Origin: HB2-32-21 sp041603535
GTDB taxonomy: Bacteria > Pseudomonadota > Gammaproteobacteria > Pseudomonadales > Porticoccaceae
DNA length: 64,000 bases
Reading direction: 5' to 3'
Assembly (NCBI GenBank): GCA_041603535.1
Contig: JBFIEE010000011.1
Coordinates: forward strand, 9,973 to 73,972
Position 1 is the first letter of the stretch. Each line of letters begins with the position of its first letter. A program made the position numbers and the translations under genes. This document shows positions 52,722 through 62,278 of the stretch, one piece after another. Below the pieces are notes generated by a model, which was given only the letters and a program-made list of their open reading frames with translations, was not told the DNA's origin and searched no databases.

Positions 52722-53621
52722 TCAACCCGGTTTGTCGCCGGTGGCGCCTTTTCCAGCAGGAAGGCTACCAATCTGATCACCAGGAGCATTGTCGAGGTCG
52801 TCATCTGGGCCATCATCTGAGCCGTGATCGGAGTGGCTGGTTTCGTTATCTGGCTGGGACGCAAGATCTGGGCTGGTCCTGTGAATCAGGCGGCCAAAAA
52901 ACACACCGACTTCAAACAGAAGCCACATGGGGATGGCTAGCAAGGCCTGAGATATAACATCCGGTGGTGTTAGCAGCATGCCGATAACGAAACACGCGAC
53001 GACTACATAGGGTCTTTTAGCGGCCAGGCTTTGCGGGCTGACAGCACCGGTCCAGATTAACAGGATGGTGGCGATGGGTATTTCAAAGGCCACACCAAAA
53101 GCAAAAAACAGCTTCAGCACGAAATCAAGATAACGGGATATGTCGGTCATCACCATCACGTTTTCAGGGCCGACGCTGGTAAAAAACCCGAACACCAGCG
53201 GGAATACAACGTAGTAGGCAAAGGCCATCCCGCCGTAAAACAGCAGGATACTGGAGGCGAACAGAGGCACCATAATCCGGCGTTCTTTTTTATAAAGGCC
53301 GGGGGCGATAAACGCCCACGCCTGATAAAGGATAAACGGCATTGCGGCGAAAATGGCCAGCACGATTGTTAGTTTGAAGGGGGTTAGAAACGGAGACGCC
53401 ACGTCGGTAGCTATCATGGAACTTGACTGCGGCAAGTAGACCCGCAGGGGTTCTGATACGAACGTATAGATTTCGTTGGCAAACGGAAACATGCCGATAA
53501 ACAAAATCACCGTGATGATGAGGATGCGCATGAGTCGGTCACGCAATTCCACGAGGTGCTCGACCATGGTCTGGGTTTTGTCGCTAACGTGAGGCTCCTG
53601 GCTGGGCGTTTCGAAGGGCAT
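52722..53621 (-). CDS. tatC: Sec-independent protein translocase TatC
   Basis: A 299-residue TatC with six membrane segments and the typical HLVELRDRLMRI at the N-terminal end, and YQAWAFIAPGLYKKERR after the second segment. It binds twin-arginine signal peptides in the inner membrane. The last 50 residues form an unusual acidic Asp/Gly-rich tail (HGSDDGPDDDLDNAPG). The start lies 5 bp after tatB. Confidence 0.94.
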   Translation of the reverse strand: MPFETPSQEPHVSDKTQTMVEHLVELRDRLMRILIITVILFIGMFPFANEIYTFVSEPLRVYLPQSSSMIATDVASPFLTPFKLTIVLAIFAAMPFILYQAWAFIAPGLYKKERRIMVPLFASSILLFYGGMAFAYYVVFPLVFGFFTSVGPENVMVMTDISRYLDFVLKLFFAFGVAFEIPIATILLIWTGAVSPQSLAAKRPYVVVACFVIGMLLTPPDVISQALLAIPMWLLFEVGVFFGRLIHRTSPDLASQPDNETSHSDHGSDDGPDDDLDNAPGDQIGSLPAGKGATGDKPG

Positions 53622-53626
53622 TGGGA

Positions 53627-54202
53627 TCAGGGTTTACCCGACTCTCCTGACTTGATGGCAGGCCTCGCGGCTGGATCTGTTACAACTGTTTTCGGTGCTA
53701 CTGTCGCCTCAGTTGCGGCTGTCATAGTGATTGTTGCGGGTGTCATAGTGGTTGTGCCTGCCGCATTCGCGTCATGGGCGGTTGTCGGTGCGGCATTTGG
53801 TGTTTGTGTCGGCGGTGTATTCACGGATACCGCGCCGCCGTCAGTGTTGATACTGGCCGCTTCGCCAAATTCCTGGTCGAAATCGTCAAAGGCCTGAAGC
53901 ATTTCGGCCTCGTTGTGGGCTGGGGTAGGGGCGGGGGACCGGGGTGCAGAGGACAGAGCGCTTTCAAGTTGTTTACGCTCTTTGTCAAGCTGACTCAGCA
54001 GTGCTTCGTTATGGAGGTCGCGGCGAATGTCGTCGAGCCCCAGCTCCCGTTCCATTTCCTGCCGGGCGTTGTGTACGCTACGGCGCAATTTGCCGAGCCA
54101 GTAGCCAAGGAAGCGCACGGTCTCGGGCAGTCTTTTGGGGCCGATGACAATCAGACTGACCACGGCGATCAGCAGAATTTCGGAAAAACCCATGTCGAAC
54201 AT
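53627..54202 (-). CDS. tatB: Twin-arginine translocase subunit TatB
   Basis: A 191-residue TatB with N-terminal MFDMGFSEILLIAVVSLIVIGPKRLPE membrane-hinge region and an amphipathic helix. The C-terminal half is Thr/Ala-rich with repeated TMT-like motifs and is poorly conserved. TatB binds substrates together with TatC. Order tatA-tatB-tatC on the minus strand. Confidence 0.92.
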   Translation of the reverse strand: MFDMGFSEILLIAVVSLIVIGPKRLPETVRFLGYWLGKLRRSVHNARQEMERELGLDDIRRDLHNEALLSQLDKERKQLESALSSAPRSPAPTPAHNEAEMLQAFDDFDQEFGEAASINTDGGAVSVNTPPTQTPNAAPTTAHDANAAGTTTMTPATITMTAATEATVAPKTVVTDPAARPAIKSGESGKP

Positions 54203-54248
54203 CGGCGATTAGTCCAGCCCGAAAGCAATAAAGGGAGAGATACCGCCG

Positions 54249-54494
54249 TCAGGCAGTTTTGTCAGCTTTTTCCTGCTCTTTTTCCTGCCTGGTCTGCGCT
54301 GTTCCATCCGTTGTTGATTCGCCGTTTGCCGAGTCTTTCGCATCTTTGTCGTTGGAGGAGACGGCTTCCTTGAAGCCCTTGATGGCGCCGCCGAGGTCGC
54401 CGCCCATGCCCTTCAAACGCTTGGTGCCAAAGATAAGCACAACAATGACCAGGATAATGACGAGTTGCCAGATACTTATTCCGCCCAAGCCCAT
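54249..54494 (-). CDS. tatA: Twin-arginine translocase subunit TatA
   Basis: An 81-residue pore subunit with N-terminal membrane helix (ISIWQLVIILVIVVLIFGTKRLKG), amphipathic helix (GGDLGGAIKGFKEAV) and a charged C-terminus. First of the tat genes; 14 bp after hisE stop. Confidence 0.94.
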   Translation of the reverse strand: MGLGGISIWQLVIILVIVVLIFGTKRLKGMGGDLGGAIKGFKEAVSSNDKDAKDSANGESTTDGTAQTRQEKEQEKADKTA

Positions 54495-54508
54495 AATTAC
54501 CTCCGAGT

Positions 54509-54838
54509 TTACTGGTTTCGGCTGGCTTTTTCAGTCAGCCCTGAAGTGTTGAACCGGCGAGCGAGTTCCGCCAGTACAGGCTCGGCATTCTCCCCCAAGT
54601 TCGACAGCATTACCAGTGTGTGGAACCACAGGTCAGCGGTTTCACTTATCAACTCAGCATGGTTGCCACTCGCGGCGGCATCTTTGGCGGCGATAATGGT
54701 TTCAGTACATTCTTCGCCAACTTTTTCCAGAATTTTGTTGAGACCCTGGTGATGCAGGCTGGCCACATAGGAGTTGTCTGGATCATCGGACTTGCGTTGG
54801 ACGAGGATTTTGTCGAGTGCTTGCAGGATATCGTTCAT
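54509..54838 (-). CDS. hisE: Phosphoribosyl-ATP pyrophosphatase
   Basis: A 109-residue MazG-fold enzyme of the second step of histidine synthesis. GLNKILEKVGEECTETIIAAKD and the ETADLWFHTLVML block carry the metal-binding acidic residues. It is separate from hisI here, as in Pseudomonas, and lies 10 bp after it. Confidence 0.94.
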   Translation of the reverse strand: MNDILQALDKILVQRKSDDPDNSYVASLHHQGLNKILEKVGEECTETIIAAKDAAASGNHAELISETADLWFHTLVMLSNLGENAEPVLAELARRFNTSGLTEKASRNQ

Positions 54839-54848
54839 AGCTGGAAAT

Positions 54849-55262
54849 CTAACGGTAAATGGTTGTTGGGTCTTTTAACACGGGCTCGACAGTTTGCCAC
54901 TGGCCACTTTTTAACACCTGAAAAAAGCAGGACTTACGGCCGGTGTGACAGGCAATGCCGCCGTGTTGCTGCACCTGCAGGAGGATGACGTCGTTGTCAC
55001 AGTCCAGGCGGATTTCGCTTACGTGCTGGACGTGACCAGACTCTTCACCTTTGCGCCACAGCTTTTTTCGGGATCGTGACCAGTACACTGCTCGACCCTC
55101 GGTCGCCGTCAGGGAGAGCGCCTCTCGGTTCACCCAGGCGACCATCAGGATTTCCTTGCTGATGGCGTCCTGGGCAAGTGCTGGTACCAGGCCGTGTTCG
55201 TTCCAGGCAACCAGGTCGAGGAAGTCCGACGACTGGCCGTCTCGGGTGTCTTGTTCGCTCAT
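54849..55262 (-). CDS. hisI: Phosphoribosyl-AMP cyclohydrolase
   Basis: A 137-residue monofunctional cyclohydrolase for the third step of histidine synthesis. DCDNDVILLQV supplies the magnesium-binding Asp cluster, and the zinc cysteines lie in this part and in GIACHTGRKSCFF. The YWSRSRKKLWRKGEESGH block is fully typical. First of the his-tat group. Confidence 0.95.
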   Translation of the reverse strand: MSEQDTRDGQSSDFLDLVAWNEHGLVPALAQDAISKEILMVAWVNREALSLTATEGRAVYWSRSRKKLWRKGEESGHVQHVSEIRLDCDNDVILLQVQQHGGIACHTGRKSCFFQVLKSGQWQTVEPVLKDPTTIYR

Positions 55263-55358
55263 TGCGTTGCGTTTGCCCCTGTGTTAATTCGTCCATGCTA
55301 CCGCACCCACGGTACGCCAGCATAAAATTTTGGCTCGGACTGGCTGATTAGTGCAGTA

Positions 55359-56972
55359 TCACCGCAGTAGCAATAGCAATGCACCCGCCGTCGCAAGTAC
55401 GACACCCACTGCGGTGATATCACCGTAATGGGTGTCGTTGGTAATGACTATGCTACTTAAGCCAGCACCGATAAGCAGTGCGCCGCACAATTTTAATGTG
55501 GTTCGGGTGTTGACGCCGGTACCCACGTTATCCGGTCTGGTACTCAGGGTTTTTTCGAGTTTTTTTAGTTGCTCCATTGAGCTGACCACCAGCTGGGGAA
55601 GTTCGGGTAGGCGCTCCAGCCATTCGGGACCGTGGGCGCGCAGGTGTCGAAATAGATTTTGCGGGCCAAAATGCCGGAGCAGCCAGCGTTCAAGAAAGGG
55701 GTGGGCGGTCGACCATAGATCGAGATCAGGATACAGTTGGCGGCCCAGCCCTTCGATGTTGAGTAAGGTTTTTTGCAGTAAGACCAGTGATGGTTGTACT
55801 TCAGCATCAAAGCGTTGCGCAGCCTGAAACAGGTTGATAAGTAACTGTCCACAGGATATTTCTTTTAGCGGGCGCTGAAAGATGGGTTCACAAACTGTGC
55901 GGATGGCGGCCTCCACTTCTACGAGAGAGGCTGACTCGCCGACCCACCCTGCCAGCTGATGCAACTCCGCCACCTGCCGGTAATCGCGGCGAAATACCGC
56001 CAGTAGATTTCTGGCCAGATAGTACTGATCCCGATCCGACAGAGAACCGATGATGGCACAATCGATGGCCAGGTAACGGGGTGTTTGTGGATTGGTAGTA
56101 TCGACAAAGATATTTCCCGGGTGCATGTCGGCGTGGAAAAAATTATGCTCGAAGACCTGAGTGAAAAAAATCTCTACACCGCGTTCAGCCAGTATTTTGA
56201 AGTTTGTCCCGGCCTTTTTTAGCGCTTCTACGTCCGTCACGGGCGTGGCATAAATACGCTCCATTACCAGAACTTTCTCGTTGGTGTAAGGCCAGTGAAT
56301 TTCTGGCACGTAGAGTAGGGGGGAGTTGTCGAAGTGGCGTCGTAGCGTCGCGGTGTTAGCCGCTTCTCTCTGTAAATTGAGTTCGTCGAGGATGGTAATG
56401 CGGTAGTCCTCGGCTACCTGTATCGGCCGCAGGCGCCTACCGTCGGGGCTGTATTTTTCGATCAGTCGCGCAATCGATATTAGCAGAGCACAGTCCTGCT
56501 CTATGACAGTGTGGATGCCTGGCCGAATGACTTTCACCACCACATCGCGGCCATCGCGTAGCGTGGCAGCGTGGACTTGTGCGACGGAAGCAGAAGCGAG
56601 TGGCTGGTGGTCGAATGACTGAAATAACTGGTTGATATCCTGCCCCAGCGCAGCTTCGACGCAAGCGATAAATTGTGCCGGTGCGAAAGGCGGCACCTGA
56701 TCCTGCAATTTATCGAGCTCAGAGCATATATCTGCTGGAATTAAATCCGGTCGCGTTGACAGAAGCTGGCCAAATTTTACAAATACCGGACCGAGACTTT
56801 CCATGGCTTTGCGCAGGCGTTCACCGCGCGGTTGTGATGGTGCTGGAAGAAGTCTGAGGGGGTAAATTAACAGCCTCGCCAGCCAGGGTAGCGACTGGCT
56901 GGTAACCAGGCTATCGAGCCGATAGCGCAGGAACACCTGATTGATTTTTATTAATCGCGCGATGCGGGACAT
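55359..56972 (-). CDS. ubiB: Ubiquinone biosynthesis kinase-like UbiB
   Basis: A 537-residue ABC1/ADCK-family atypical kinase needed for ubiquinone synthesis. The KxGQ motif lies in FVKFGQLLSTRPDL (about residue 70), the catalytic segments in HADMHPGNIF and AIDCAIIGSL, and two C-terminal hydrophobic segments (about 492-535) anchor it in the membrane. It follows ubiJ by 32 bp. Confidence 0.93.
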   Translation of the reverse strand: MSRIARLIKINQVFLRYRLDSLVTSQSLPWLARLLIYPLRLLPAPSQPRGERLRKAMESLGPVFVKFGQLLSTRPDLIPADICSELDKLQDQVPPFAPAQFIACVEAALGQDINQLFQSFDHQPLASASVAQVHAATLRDGRDVVVKVIRPGIHTVIEQDCALLISIARLIEKYSPDGRRLRPIQVAEDYRITILDELNLQREAANTATLRRHFDNSPLLYVPEIHWPYTNEKVLVMERIYATPVTDVEALKKAGTNFKILAERGVEIFFTQVFEHNFFHADMHPGNIFVDTTNPQTPRYLAIDCAIIGSLSDRDQYYLARNLLAVFRRDYRQVAELHQLAGWVGESASLVEVEAAIRTVCEPIFQRPLKEISCGQLLINLFQAAQRFDAEVQPSLVLLQKTLLNIEGLGRQLYPDLDLWSTAHPFLERWLLRHFGPQNLFRHLRAHGPEWLERLPELPQLVVSSMEQLKKLEKTLSTRPDNVGTGVNTRTTLKLCGALLIGAGLSSIVITNDTHYGDITAVGVVLATAGALLLLLR

Positions 56973-57004
56973 GTCTTTGCGTTACCGAAAGGTGACTGGC
57001 CGGT

Positions 57005-57658
57005 CTAGCCAATGATCTGTAAGAGTCGGGATTTGAGTAGCTCGCATCGCCGCTGTAACTGCTGGCGATCACCGCCCAGTGCCACGACTGTTGCGGAGAA
57101 TTCGTTAACGATTTCTCGCCAGGGCGCAGCCGGCAGTTCATGCCGAAAGTAGTTTTCCATTTCATCGGCAGTCCGCGTAGCTGTCTGTTCCTGCCATGCT
57201 CCGACATGGCGCACGGATTTGCCTGCGAGGTGTGCTGGTACATCGCCAACCCAGGTCGCGAGCCAGGCTTCCCAGTCGACTTCCAGGCCCTGGAGATATT
57301 GTCGAAGTAAGGCGAAAGACATACGGTCACCGCTAATTTTCACCGGCCCGAGATAAGTGTCGAGGGGGTTTTTGTCGGCGGCCAACAAAGCTAACGCGAG
57401 TAGGGAGCCAGAAACCTGTGCATTGGTAGCGCCGTCGGACTCTGTCGCAGGAACTATATGTACCTGTGAATCCCGGCTGCTGAGCACGATATCAAAGGGC
57501 GGCAGATGCGAAGTGATACGCAGGGATTTGCCGTTGACTTTGCCGGTTATACCGCTGAATAGATCCTTGCCATGTGCCGTGTACGAGAGCGCCTCATTGA
57601 GCAGACGCTCGCTCCCGGCGCACGCCAGAGCAGTGTAGGCCGACCCTGCGGTGCTCAC
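57005..57658 (-). CDS. ubiJ: Ubiquinone biosynthesis accessory factor UbiJ
   Basis: A 217-residue protein with an N-terminal SCP2 lipid-carrier domain (about 15-110) and a C-terminal helical part. With UbiK it assembles the Ubi metabolon. It begins at GTG 57658, overlapping the ubiE stop by 4 bases, in the ubiE-ubiJ-ubiB order standard for gammaproteobacteria. Sequence conservation of this family is low, so position is strong evidence. Confidence 0.88.
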   Translation of the reverse strand: MSTAGSAYTALACAGSERLLNEALSYTAHGKDLFSGITGKVNGKSLRITSHLPPFDIVLSSRDSQVHIVPATESDGATNAQVSGSLLALALLAADKNPLDTYLGPVKISGDRMSFALLRQYLQGLEVDWEAWLATWVGDVPAHLAGKSVRHVGAWQEQTATRTADEMENYFRHELPAAPWREIVNEFSATVVALGGDRQQLQRRCELLKSRLLQIIG

Positions 57659-58407
57659 GGTTTTATACCCCGGTGCACGGCGACGATACCGCCGGTGAGG
57701 TTGTGGTAGGTGCAGTGCTCAAAACCTGCCGCCGCCATCATGGTTTTGAGCGTGTCCTGATCGGGGTGCATGCGAATGGATTCGGCGAGGTATTGATAGC
57801 TGTCGGAATCGTTGGTGACCAGTTTGCCAATGCGCGGTAGAACGCGAAAAGAATAGGCGTCGTAAAGCTTTTGTAATAAGGGGTTCTCTGGTTTCGAAAA
57901 CTCAAGCACCAGCAGACGCCCCCCCGGTTTGAGCACCCGTTGCATTGATATCAGGGCGGCGCTTTTATCAGTGACGTTGCGCAGGCCAAAAGCGATGGTG
58001 ATGCAATCAAAACTATTGTCAGCAAAAGGCAGGAGTTGCGCATCAGCCTGAACGAATTCGACGTTATCTACGACACCCCTGTCAGTGAGCCGGTCACGTC
58101 CAACACTGAGCATGGACGCGTTGATGTCGGCGAGGATAACGCTGCCTTCCTTGCCGACGCGTTTCGCAAACTTGAGGGCGAGGTCACCGGTGCCGCCCGC
58201 AATGTCGAGCACACGATGGCCGTTGCGAACGCCGGATAGTTCAATGGTGAATTGCTTCCAGAGACGGTGTATGCCGCCCGACATCAAGTCGTTCATGATG
58301 TCGTATCTGGCGGCAACCGAGTGAAATACTTCCGCTACGCGCTCCGCTTTTTCTTCGATCGGTATCTGTTGATAACCGAAATCGGTGGTTTTTTTTTCGT
58401 TGGCCAT
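57655..58407 (-). CDS. ubiE: Ubiquinone/menaquinone methyltransferase UbiE
   Basis: A 250-residue C-methyltransferase acting on demethylated benzoquinol or demethylmenaquinol. The SAM motif VLDIAGGTGDLALKFAKR (about 68-85) and RNVTDK, then LEFSKP, are typical. ATG 58407 (MANEKKTTDFG) is preferred to 58434 since GGAGC lies just upstream and the family begins there. Confidence 0.95.
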   Translation of the reverse strand: MANEKKTTDFGYQQIPIEEKAERVAEVFHSVAARYDIMNDLMSGGIHRLWKQFTIELSGVRNGHRVLDIAGGTGDLALKFAKRVGKEGSVILADINASMLSVGRDRLTDRGVVDNVEFVQADAQLLPFADNSFDCITIAFGLRNVTDKSAALISMQRVLKPGGRLLVLEFSKPENPLLQKLYDAYSFRVLPRIGKLVTNDSDSYQYLAESIRMHPDQDTLKTMMAAAGFEHCTYHNLTGGIVAVHRGIKP

Positions 58408-58470
58408 GGCTTGCTCCGGCATACAGCTGGGCATTGTACACCGCTGCGGAAGCAGGTGTGAGCCGGTGAA

Positions 58471-60180
58471 TCAACCGAGATAGTGTTTACGGCGCGCCGG
58501 TTTAAGGCGGGCCAGATCGACCACCACGAGTCCGTCAACGCAATCAGCAAAGGCTGTATCGATATTGAAGGCAGCAAACTGTACCCCGCCGGGGTCACAG
58601 AGTTCAGAGTACTGCTTGTAGAGTGGGGGTACCTTGAGATTCATTTCAGCCAGGCTTTGCTTGAGTCGCGCAAATTCCTCGCGGTAAGCAACGCCGGGAA
58701 ACTGTTGCGCCAATATTGCCTGTGACCGCGGTGCTATTAAATAGGGCTGCCTGGCGCTCGCCAGGGACTGAAGTGTTTTGAAGTGTCGCTGGTAGAAGAA
58801 GATCAGCATATCTTTAGCCGGCGCAGGGTAGGCATCACTCAGCGAGACCGGTCCAAACAGGTATCGGTATTCCGGGTATTTGCGCAGGAACATGCCGACA
58901 CCGCACCAGAGGTAATCAAGGCTGCGGTTGCCCCAGTATTTTGGTTGTACGAAGCTGCGGCCCAGCTCAAGCCCGCGCTCAAAATAGAGATTCATGCCGG
59001 GCGAAAAATCAAAAAGACTTGCTGAATACAGGTGGCTGCAGGTTTTTGACGCATTCGCGTTACGAGCTTCACGCAGGCGGTAGGCGCCAACTATTTCCTG
59101 CGCCTCGTTGTCCCACAGTACGAGGTGGAAATAATGTTGATCATAATTGTCCAGGTCGCGATCCTGGCCGGTGCCTTCGTCTACTGCGCGGAAGGACAAT
59201 TCTCTCAAACGGCCTATTTCACGCATAACGCATGAGTCGGGTTGATACTTGTAAAGGTAGATTTGTTTATTATCTTTGGTCTCGCCGAGTAACTCGCACA
59301 GAAGGATTTCATTGCTTAGTTGTATCCGTGACTCCGGGTTGGCAAGTGCTTCTATAGTGCTAAAAATCCCCGGCTCGCCATTCCCCACCCGATAAAGGTG
59401 CTGCTTAAACAAGGCGGCCTTATCGCGTAACGGCAGGTTGATGCGACGATAAACTTTGTAACTTATTAGTTCGCCAATACGAATATCCACACAGCGCTGC
59501 GCTTGCTTGAACATCTCGCGGAACAGCCAGAGGGTGGACAGGGGTTTGGCCAAAAACGACAGCGCGTAAAAGAAAGCAGAGTTACGACCGTCAATATGAA
59601 CAGGCAGCACCGGTGCTGCACAGGCGCTAGCTATACGCAGAAAGCCGGGTTGCCACTGACCATCGCAAACGCCGTTTGGACCCAGCCGGGAGACTTCTCC
59701 CGCTGGGAAGATAATTAATGCGCCCTCGTTTTCCAGGAAGAGCCGTATGTCTGTCAGACATTTCCGGGTTGTCCGTCCGTTCATGTTGTCTACCGGCAAG
59801 ATGACCGGTTGCAGAGGGGTTACAGCTGCCAGGACATTGTTGGCGACGACTTTTACATCTGGCCTGACTTTGCGCACAAGTTTTAGCAGGGCGAGGCCAT
59901 CCAGGGTGCCGATGGGGTGATTGGCAACAATAACAACTTTGCCCTGTGCGGGTATGCGCCGCCATTGCTGATCACGCAGCCGGTAGTCAAACGCGAAATA
60001 ATCGAGCACTTTTTCGACAAACTCGAAACCCTCCAGCTTAGGGTCGTCAAGCTCCAGCTGGCGTAACTCCTTTTCGCGGAACAATCGCCGCAGCCCGACT
60101 AAGACGGGTTTTGCAAATAGTGGTTGCTTGATCCCCCAGCGGGGATAGCGTTGCAATAACAGTGTCTCTACGTCGAACAT
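58471..60180 (-). CDS. Bifunctional acyltransferase, ornithine-lipid (OlsF-like) type
   Basis: A 569-residue two-domain protein. Residues about 60-260 form a PlsC-like O-acyltransferase; its first motif is NHPIGTLD, a variant with five residues between His and Asp, and FPAGEVSR replaces FPEG. Residues about 300-530 form an OlsB-like N-acyltransferase of the hemolysin/GNAT family (SASLFDFSPGMNLYFERGLELGRSFV). The combination is that of OlsF, which makes ornithine lipids in two steps, though other amino acids could be acylated. ATG 60180 is preferred as relatives begin with a similar MFDVE-type segment; 60240 is possible. Confidence 0.8.
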   Translation of the reverse strand: MFDVETLLLQRYPRWGIKQPLFAKPVLVGLRRLFREKELRQLELDDPKLEGFEFVEKVLDYFAFDYRLRDQQWRRIPAQGKVVIVANHPIGTLDGLALLKLVRKVRPDVKVVANNVLAAVTPLQPVILPVDNMNGRTTRKCLTDIRLFLENEGALIIFPAGEVSRLGPNGVCDGQWQPGFLRIASACAAPVLPVHIDGRNSAFFYALSFLAKPLSTLWLFREMFKQAQRCVDIRIGELISYKVYRRINLPLRDKAALFKQHLYRVGNGEPGIFSTIEALANPESRIQLSNEILLCELLGETKDNKQIYLYKYQPDSCVMREIGRLRELSFRAVDEGTGQDRDLDNYDQHYFHLVLWDNEAQEIVGAYRLREARNANASKTCSHLYSASLFDFSPGMNLYFERGLELGRSFVQPKYWGNRSLDYLWCGVGMFLRKYPEYRYLFGPVSLSDAYPAPAKDMLIFFYQRHFKTLQSLASARQPYLIAPRSQAILAQQFPGVAYREEFARLKQSLAEMNLKVPPLYKQYSELCDPGGVQFAAFNIDTAFADCVDGLVVVDLARLKPARRKHYLG

Positions 60181-60438
60181 CAACAACCCCGGTATTTTGC
60201 GAGACGCGCACAGCGATAGTCGCTCAACATCAGTGAACATGCGTGTATGAAGCTGCAGTGTAAAGTATTATTTTGACAGCTCGGAGACAGCCAGGCTTTC
60301 GTCGCCCGCTGCGTTGCGGATGCTTGTTTGTCGGGTCTCAGGTGGGGATGCCGGCGTCCGATGACGTTGGGTTTTGATGGTTTTCGTTGGTGGTAATCGT
60401 GAGTGAGCGGCCAGTTAACCAGCCGCGTCAGTAAATGT

Positions 60439-61242
60439 TTAGCTCAAATGGCCAAGGTGTTTGCCCACCGTCTGCAGGGTTGATTTGAATAAACCTGGCG
60501 TGCTGGCAACGATATGTCCGGACTCCATATACCGGTTGCCGCCCTGAAAATCGGCGATTCGACCGCCGGCTTCCTGAACCAGGAGGACGCCAGCGGCAAT
60601 GTCCCAGGGCTGCAGATACATTTCCCAAAAGGCGTCAAAGCGCCCGGCAGCCACGTAGGCAAGATCAAGGGATGCCACGCCCATACGGCGGATACCGGAA
60701 GATTGCTCAGCGAGCGCTGCCATGGATGCCAGGTAGGATTCCATGTTGTCGAAGGGCTGGCCGCTAAAGGGGATGCCCGTGGCGTACAGCGCACCGCTGC
60801 GCTGTATACGCCCGGAGACCCGAATGCGATTCCCGTTAAGCTGTGCGCCGCGACCCCGGCTGGCAGTAAACTCTTCCTGTTTGATCGGATCGTAGACGAC
60901 ACCGTGCTCTAGTCTGCCGCGGTAGCGAAAGGCAATGGAAATCGCGTAGTGAGGGATACCCCGGATAAAATTGGTGGTGCCATCGAGGGGATCTATGATC
61001 CACACGGCATCAGGATCGGAACCGTTAAGCATGCCGGCTTCTTCGCACAGGATACTGTGATCCGGATAGGCTTTTCTCAGTTGCTGAATAATTTCACGCT
61101 CGGCGGCGTGGTCAACTTCGGTAACGAAGTCGTTCTGGTTCTTTTCATTGATCTTGATGCGATCGCGTTTTGAGGACGCTCGAACGACCAGCTCGCCGGC
61201 ACTGCGCGCGGCTCGTAAAGCGATATTGATCATCGGTTCCAT
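60439..61242 (-). CDS. suhB: Inositol-1-monophosphatase / Nus factor SuhB
   Basis: A 267-residue enzyme equal in length to E. coli SuhB. Metal-binding residues Glu67, Asp84 and Asp87 (CEEAG and IDPLDGTTNF) keep their E. coli numbers when the ATG at 61242 is used; the open frame upstream to 61458 is not conserved. SuhB dephosphorylates inositol phosphate and works in rRNA antitermination complexes. It is divergent from trmJ. Confidence 0.95.
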   Translation of the reverse strand: MEPMINIALRAARSAGELVVRASSKRDRIKINEKNQNDFVTEVDHAAEREIIQQLRKAYPDHSILCEEAGMLNGSDPDAVWIIDPLDGTTNFIRGIPHYAISIAFRYRGRLEHGVVYDPIKQEEFTASRGRGAQLNGNRIRVSGRIQRSGALYATGIPFSGQPFDNMESYLASMAALAEQSSGIRRMGVASLDLAYVAAGRFDAFWEMYLQPWDIAAGVLLVQEAGGRIADFQGGNRYMESGHIVASTPGLFKSTLQTVGKHLGHLS

Positions 61243-61407
61243 AGGGATATGTTCGGGCTTCTGCAAAATGGCCGCGGATTGTATCAAAATCGGTCGCCTG
61301 GCTGGCACTTTGTTGGCTTGGTGAACAACACATTTTTGTTGGCGCGCGGCGCGCTGATCACCGGTGTGTGGTTTGTTACAATGCGCGCCCTTTTGCCAGG
61401 ACTGCTT

Positions 61408-62205
61408 ATGAAAGAAAGATTTGACAATATACGTGTGGTGCTGGTGAACACGAGTCACCCGGGCAATATTGGCGCAGCAGCGCGCGCTATCAAGAACATG
61501 GGGCTGGAACGTTTGTTTCTGGTGGCGCCCCAGGAGTTTCCCGCTGACCGGGCGGTGTGGCGGGCGGCCAATGCTGTTGACGTGCTCAACAGGGCTGTGG
61601 TCGTAGAAACACTCGACGAAGCCATAAGTGATTGTGGGTTGGTCATTGGCAGCAGTGCTCGTGAGCGCAGTATTCCCTGGCCCTCACTGGAGCCGCGAGA
61701 GTGTGGTGAAAGAATGTGGCATGAATCGGCTGATCATCAGGTGGCGCTCGTTTTCGGTCGAGAAGACCGGGGGCTGACCAACGATGAGCTGCAGAAATGC
61801 ACTTACCATGTCCACATTCCTTCCAACCCGGAATACAGTTCCCTGAATCTCGCAGCAGCCGTTCAGGTGCTGACCTATGAAGTGCGTATGGCTGCCCTAA
61901 GCGTCAGCAAGACCGCATCCGGGGGCGAAAATGAATGGGATATCCCGCCAGCTAAAATGGCGGAACTGGAACTTTATTACGTGCATCTGGAACAGGCGCT
62001 GGTGGATCTCGGTTTCCATGACCCGGCTAACCCGCGTCAGACCATGACCCGCCTCCGTCGGCTATTTAACCGTATCCGGCTGGACAGTATGGAGTTGTCA
62101 ATCCTGCGCGGTGTGTTAACGGCGATACAAAATGCCGTGTTCAGGTTTGAGAAAACTGTGTCAAAGGATGAGGCCTCCCCGTCAGGTGCGGACGATCCTT
62201 CTTAG
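61408..62205 (+). CDS. trmJ: tRNA (cytidine/uridine-2'-O-)-methyltransferase TrmJ
   Basis: A 265-residue SPOUT-family enzyme methylating position 32 of several tRNAs. Family segments: VLVNTSHPGNIGAAARAIKNMGL near the start, LVFGREDRGLTN, and the knot region IPSNPEYSSLNLAAAVQVLTYE. AGGA sits upstream of ATG 61408; the frame is open to 61249 but that part overlaps the suhB leader region. It is divergent from suhB; iscR follows without the cysE often between them. Confidence 0.94.
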   Translation: MKERFDNIRVVLVNTSHPGNIGAAARAIKNMGLERLFLVAPQEFPADRAVWRAANAVDVLNRAVVVETLDEAISDCGLVIGSSARERSIPWPSLEPRECGERMWHESADHQVALVFGREDRGLTNDELQKCTYHVHIPSNPEYSSLNLAAAVQVLTYEVRMAALSVSKTASGGENEWDIPPAKMAELELYYVHLEQALVDLGFHDPANPRQTMTRLRRLFNRIRLDSMELSILRGVLTAIQNAVFRFEKTVSKDEASPSGADDPS

Positions 62206-62243
62206 CGTGAGGGTGTTCGAGGGGCATTAAAGTTGAGCAAAAA

Positions 62244-62278
62244 AGTCGGGTATTTACTTGACTAAAAGAGTAGGTTAT
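62244..62278 (+). promoter_or_regulatory. Predicted IscR type 1 binding site with extra half-site
   Basis: 62254-62278 matches the 25-bp type 1 IscR consensus at about 21 positions, with GACT and AGT/GGTTAT cores as the two halves. Directly before it, AGTCGGGTAT (62244-62253) matches another half-site. The site overlaps the -35 element, as expected for repression of isc by [2Fe-2S]-IscR. Confidence 0.75.

Noticed and set aside
61249..61407. N-terminal extension of TrmJ, and the mirror extension of SuhB to 61458
   Set aside because: Both are open frames through the shared divergent gap; conserved starts at 61408 (trmJ) and 61242 (suhB) reproduce known protein lengths.
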